Source of the DNA: Xestospongia muta
Taxonomy: Eukaryota > Porifera > Demospongiae > Haplosclerida > Petrosiidae
Direction: 5' to 3'
DNA length: 64,000 nt
Assembly: GCA_963693285.1 (NCBI GenBank)
Contig: OY848929.1
Location: forward strand, 5,520,501 to 5,584,500
This document shows, piece by piece, positions 58,901-64,000 of this stretch. Numbering within the stretch: position 1 is the first letter of the stretch; each line of letters starts with the position of its first letter. The position numbers and the translations under genes are program-made. The notes beneath the pieces are model-generated. The model searched no databases. It saw nothing but the letters and a program-made list of their open reading frames with translations, and was not told the DNA's origin.

Positions 58901-61900
58901 TTTAAAAGGCAAAGAGACAATTGTGTTTGGTAATATACAATGGATTGCTGAATTCCATATTGAGTAAGTCCCTGTTAATTAGTTACCTTATCATCTCATT
59001 TAACTATAGAGTTTTGTGGCCACGTCTACAACAATGTAATGGAGATGCTGATGAAATTGCAAAAGCCTTTATAGATAATGTATGTAATGGTCATATGATT
59101 GTCATGTGACTACTACCACACCCTCACTAGGTGGAGATTATGACTGATCTTTATGTTCCATATTGTCAGAACAAAACACAATCAGAAGAATTGTTAGCAA
59201 GTCATCGTAGTTATCTCAATGTAAGATATATAATAATGATGTAATAATGATTTTAACTCTTTCCTTCAGCGAGTGTCAAGTCTCTTTGGTAATGACACAC
59301 CCCTCTCATCATTGCTAATTAAACCAATTCAACGAATTACCAAATACCCATTACTTTTAAAAGTAGGCACAGTTGACCACACCCACAATATTATTACTAT
59401 TTAATACAGGATTGTTTGAAGTATACAACACAATTGGGCCAGGCTACTGAAGTTCTTGAAGTACATATATCCCATATTATATAACTACTTTAAATTGTTA
59501 ACATTGTTTAGTTGGCAGTACAAGCTGTAGAAGAGATACCAGTCCAAACCAATAATGCTATCCATCTTAGTTTGCTAAAATCTGAAGAGGTATGCACTCT
59601 ATAATATATATGTTATACATTATATGTATCTATGTACATATTATGTATTTATTAGGGACTCAAATGGCACAAATATGGTGAACTCTTATATCAGGTATGT
59701 ATGTGTGCGCGGATATATGACCTTTGACCTTAAATGCAGGGTTCATTACTTGTATCAGAGCCCCGCCTACTCATTACTTCAGAGAAAGAGCGTCAAGTTT
59801 TTGCATTTGAAAACACTGTTGTTTTTGCTCGCAGGATTGAATTAGGCCAAGCCAAATTTCAATACGAGTACAAGTTTAGAATACCAGTAAGTCCAGTTTA
59901 TTAAACCAGACTGACCAGGTTCATATTTACTTATTAAACAGCTAACAGCAGGTGTTCAAGTTATTGAGTTCATAGAAGGAGAGCCTTCTAAATTTGCTTT
60001 ATTTACAAGTGATCATCGTATGCACCTCAAAGCTAGTAGTATTGATGTTAAACAAGAGTGGGTCAAAGCATTAAGAACTGCTATCCACAAACATATTGAA
60101 GAGGAGGCTAGTAAACTACGTAGCTTATCAGTTTCATCAGCTAGAATACGTTCTAATGCATTAACAACAAGTGATGTTGTAGCTAAAGATTTAACAGAGA
60201 AACATCCTAAATCTCATTACTCACCACTTCTTCCTCGTCGTCCAAGTTCACCATTTTCAACTTCTCGTATTAACTTCCCACTAGTTGAGAGAACAAGTAT
60301 GTCACCTCCACCAGTATCATTTGATTTAGTGAGTTAAATAATAGTATGTATTAGATATATCTTAAATGTATTATAGTACAAAGTAAAAGAAGATTATGTA
60401 CCATTAAAAGAAGATCAACATGGCCTCTCTCTCAAGAAAGAACAAAGAGTTGAAGTTATGGAACAACTAGATACTGGTCGATGGTTTATTAGAGCAACTA
60501 CCATCACTGGACAGGTGGAACATGGCTGGGTCCCTTCATCTATATTGGAGCTACTTCCCCCACCCTCTAATAATGAAGATGAAGTTGATGGATCATCCCT
60601 CTCTCAGGATGAACTTGGCTCTGATAAGCGCACTAGACGACACACAGCTAACCTTGATAATTATGATATCAGTCATCAGGTTAGTATGGAGGGGAGGACC
60701 CTAGTAATTATTATAAAATTATGTGTATAGTAACAGTTTGTATAGTAAAAGTGTTATGTTCTTTTCCTATTGACATTATAAAGATGTCAATGTTATCACA
60801 CAAACACTCTCTTTGTAAGGATGTTTTTTGTTATCATAACTGGTTAGCAAAGTAAATTAATAATGTAGCTAGTCCCTAAGATGGAGGAAAGTTCTCTGGT
60901 AAGATGTAATAATAATTAGTTTTTATTTTATTATTTCAGATTATCAGCACTTTGAGAAAAGTAACTATTGGAGAATCCAACTCACCAACAGCCTCTCCTA
61001 AAAGAACTACTCAAGTCATGGGAGATCCTCCACAGACTAGCACTCTTGATAAATCTCCACTGTTATCACGTCAATCTATATCTCCTCAACCTCCTAAGTC
61101 ACCTCAAATGACTACTATTACTGAAGTAGCGCTGGAAGAATCTGAGGATCTCCAGAGAAGGTAAGAGAATTTTTTTGTCACATCAAGACATTTTGATCTC
61201 CTTACAGTCCTGCATCAGCAAGGTTTAGAAGAAGAGGTGTTGTGAGAAAAAGATCATCAGTTAACAGATCCCAAGAAGGTTCATTTAGTTCATTTCAGGT
61301 AAATTATTATATCATCTAGTACTATATCAGATATATTATCATTTGTTAGCATGACAGTAGTAGTGAAGATGAAATAACTCTACCAGCTCCGCCTTCGCCT
61401 GTACCTGCCCTGCCTTCACCTCTACCTGCCCCACCTTCTCCTCCAATAGTTAACGAGGAAGAAGAACGAATTAAGAAAGAAAAAGCTGTAGAAAAAATGA
61501 GGTTTGTTGTTATATATAATGTTGTTAACGTTTCAATATAATTTCTCCTTATAATTAGATATATTATGGCAGAACTCTTGGAGACTGAAAAAGAATACAT
61601 CAGTAAATTAGACACTTTAGTAAATGTAAGTATTCTACCGTGATGTCATAATGATGTCATCATGATTGTTATCATGACTACAGGGTTTCTTAAAGAATGT
61701 CCAAGATTCAGACAAGTTACCAGAGTTACTACAAGGAAAGGAAAGAATGATATTTGGAAATGTTGCTGCCATATATGAATTCCACAGAGAGTGGGTGTGG
61801 TCTGCTCTACCTACAATAAATTACTTTTTGTTTCTTTAGTGTTTTTCAAGATTTACTGGAAAAGTCTAAAGGATCTCCAGAAAGCATAGCACAGTGTTTT

Positions 61901-64000
61901 CTGGACAAGGTAATGACACATGACTGTCATGTGATTGTCACATGACCTTCATCTATTTTATAGCACTCTGACTTCAAATTGTATGTAACATACTGTGAGA
62001 ACAAACCCAAATCAGAGTCCTTTGTGTGGACATATGCACATCAGGGAGGGACATATTTTAAGGTACATATTTTGTAGAAGTGTTACATATATCTTGTAAT
62101 ATTTGACAGGAAATTCAGACCAAATTAAAAGTGAGAGAAGATATTGCTTCATTTCTTATTAAACCAGTACAACGTATTACTAAATATCAACTATTATTGA
62201 AAGATCTTGTCAAATCTTCACAAAAAGCTGGTCAAGATGTTCCTCGTTTGGAAGAGGCACTTCAATTAATGCAGGATGTTCCGAAACAAGCCAATGATGC
62301 CATGGCTTTGAGTATGATTGTGGGTTACCATGGCAACATACATGCTAATGGACAAATTATTTTGCAAGTATGGTGTCCATTTTGAGAAATACATTTATTT
62401 TAATGTATTTTATTACAGGATGAGTTTACTGTTTATGAGAAATCTCGTTGGGCAGGCGGGGCACGACGTCATGTATTCTTACTGGATCTACTCATGATTA
62501 TTACCAAAGATAAGGACAACGATGGACTCTACGTATTTAAAGACTCTTTGAAAGTATATTACATTACATCGTGTTACATCATATTATGTCATGTTACATC
62601 ATATGTCGTGTTACATCATATTACATCATATGTCGTGTTACATCGTGTTACATCATGTTACATCATATTACATCATATTAGGTTCATAACATGACATTGA
62701 CAGAGAAAGAAGCAGATAATCCAAATCGTTTTGCTATTGGGACTGGTCAAATTGGAGATTGGGACAAATATTATATATTTGAGGCTGCTACAAGTGAGAA
62801 GAAACAAGAGTGGGTTCGTACCATTAAAGATATTTTAAACCAGCAGTTTGAAATGTTAAAAGGTAAGTACACACACAGACATATTGAGATTTATTTTGAA
62901 TATGTTTTCAGCTCTCAAACAACCAACTACAGCTCGTGTTAGAAGTTCTACTGTTGACACTCTCTCTTATTCACCAAAGTAAGTTATGATATTTTGTCAC
63001 ATATGTCACTTGTGCCACTAGTACTAGTCCTAAACCTATCTTACGTATCCAAACCAATGCATTACAAGATATGAGTGACTCTAGTTTAGATGAAGAAAGT
63101 GAAGAAGAGGATGAACCAATTACTCCTATAATTAGAAAACGATTAAGTGCAATAGGAATTGATGAATCAGATGTTAAAAAAACTCTTCCTTTTGTTGTAA
63201 GTTCACTTTAATAGTGTATAAATTAATTGACCACACCCCCTATAGAAAGCTAATTCTGAGCCGAGGTCATTAAAACTCTATATTGCTGGCGATGACTGCC
63301 CACCATCTGCTAAGGGGAAACGTATCTTTCATCTCAGGAAAGGACAAGTTAGTTTAATATATCATGTAATTTGTTAATTATCTATTATGTTAGATCTTTA
63401 ATGTTCTTGATTCTACTGGTGATTGGTGGCTTGCTCGTTTAATACGTGAGATCCCCCCAGGGGATGTTGCGCCAGGAGCTGAGGGGTGGGTCCCCTCTAC
63501 CTTTATGGATCCCTTTGTGGGACAGTTAACCAAAGAAGAGGAAGAATATCTTAAACCAAATGAAAAGAAATCTGGACAAGGTGGGTGGAGCTAGTTATTA
63601 ACTGATGTTATGTTATATTCTAGTTAATAAGTTTTCTACCTTACCTGCCAAGATAAGCAGTAACTCTTCCTCAGCTGGTTCATCATTGTAAGTGTATTAT
63701 ACAATATTAGATAATTATAGTGTTATTTTAATAGGACTACACAAAGGCATAGTTTATTTCCAAGTTTCACTAAATCTGAAGAGAAAAGAAAGAATTCCAA
63801 GAGTCATCTAAAACACAAACCAAATGTAACAATATTAAATTATTACACAATATAGATATATTATGTAACAATATTAATTGTTATATAATAATATATTTAT
63901 TCTGTAGGCTCTTCGATTTACTTTAGGTCTTTGCGATGAGACAGTTCTTTGTGGTCGAGGTGTCCAATTTAAATGTGAACTAGATGAAGAATACCCTAAC
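52983..64000 (+). CDS. TRIO: TRIO/kalirin-type RhoGEF, 3' end outside window
   Basis: Large Rho guanine exchange factor. ATG 52983 (MATALEATNSKDFSKQFSQL). Order: N-terminal Sec14/CRAL-TRIO domain (53380-54170: GGSIIVIQGTEGQTYW, FTIVLDMRYATWSQMKKCLE). Spectrin repeats span about 54170-58700. DH1 (58745-59590: EELISTEEVYVNDLKLVVET, SSLLIKPIQRITKYPLLLKD) and PH1 (59650-60120) follow, then SH3 (60375-60560: VKEDYVPLKEDQHGLSLKKE, HGWVPSSILELLP) and a Ser/Pro linker. DH2 (61555-62340: MAELLETEKEYISKLDTLVN, FLIKPVQRITKYQLLLKDLV) is followed by PH2 (62410-62860), a second SH3 (63245-63530: FNVLDSTGDWWLARLIR, EGWVPSTFMDPF) and, at the window edge, LRFTLGLCDETVLCGRGVQF, probably an Ig-like start. Any kinase would lie beyond 64000. 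Confidence 0.93.
62554..62681 (+). repeat. Minisatellite intron in TRIO PH2
   Basis: A 128-nt intron made almost wholly of 10-11 nt units (GTTACATCATAT, GTGTTACATC; about ten TTACAT cores). Its acceptor CATCATATTAG is itself one repeat unit. It splits the PH2 domain between DSLK and VHNMTLTE. Confidence 0.85.

Noticed and set aside
60769..60791. Perfect 8-bp hairpin in a TRIO intron (ATTGACAT/ATGTCAAT)
   Set aside because: A single short hairpin in a 260-nt intron is expected by chance. No snoRNA or miRNA features were seen.

Overview
This 64 kb window is gene-dense animal DNA. It is AT-rich, with canonical GT-AG introns that are mostly 40-120 nt long, and orthologues of metazoan ciliary, signalling and chromatin genes. 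It carries a TRIO/kalirin-type double RhoGEF, CaMKII with its association domain, ODAD2 and LARP4. Tiny introns, coding starts 60-140 bp apart in divergent pairs and short 3' gaps best fit a sponge, probably a demosponge (inference from style; no species marker was checked).

Layout: DOHH 3' part (+), CDC6 (-), WDR86-like (+), RAB5 (-), the 25-codon ribosomal protein gene RPL41 (+), CaMKII (+), SEC61B (-), STX17 (+), LARP4 (-), SETD2 (-), a repeat-bearing gap, ODAD2/ARMC4 (-), a SPO16 homologue (+), an unrecognised CAP-Gly/coiled-coil protein with a possible EF-hand pair (-), GORASP2 (+), a tandem array of three unrecognised multi-pass membrane protein genes (28.4-36.3 kb, +), KPNB1 (-), a thrombospondin-repeat membrane protein (-), GALNS (+), tRNA-Arg(CCG) (+), an SLC4 bicarbonate transporter (-), MCRS1 (+), COPS8 (-), TAF8 (+) and a TRIO/KALRN homologue (+) that leaves the window inside an apparent Ig-like domain. 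Apart from the array, almost all genes are conserved housekeeping or cell-biology genes. Orientation alternates: eight divergent pairs share short promoters and the intervening 3' ends converge.

The least ordinary part is the 28-37 kb array. Three paralogues encode proteins with several membrane segments and a cysteine-bearing loop, and I do not recognise the family. The B and C units are almost identical in their non-coding flanks but clearly diverged in the last coding exon, where C shares many residues with A. Units A and B carry a 118-bp internal duplication whose first copy breaks the reading frame. Pieces of the neighbouring KPNB1 gene are stranded between the genes and record how the array grew.

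Other notable signals are: a CACCC-type word (CCACACCC) at more than 35 sites on both strands, including coding exons; four very short introns that are stop-free multiples of three, one in the CaMKII catalytic loop and one in the SETD2 SET domain; an E2F-like site in the CDC6 promoter; and 57-bp in-frame tandem duplications in STX17 and array gene B. Exon joins were deduced by eye from splice sites and protein similarity. Outer CDS coordinates run from start codon to stop codon and include introns.
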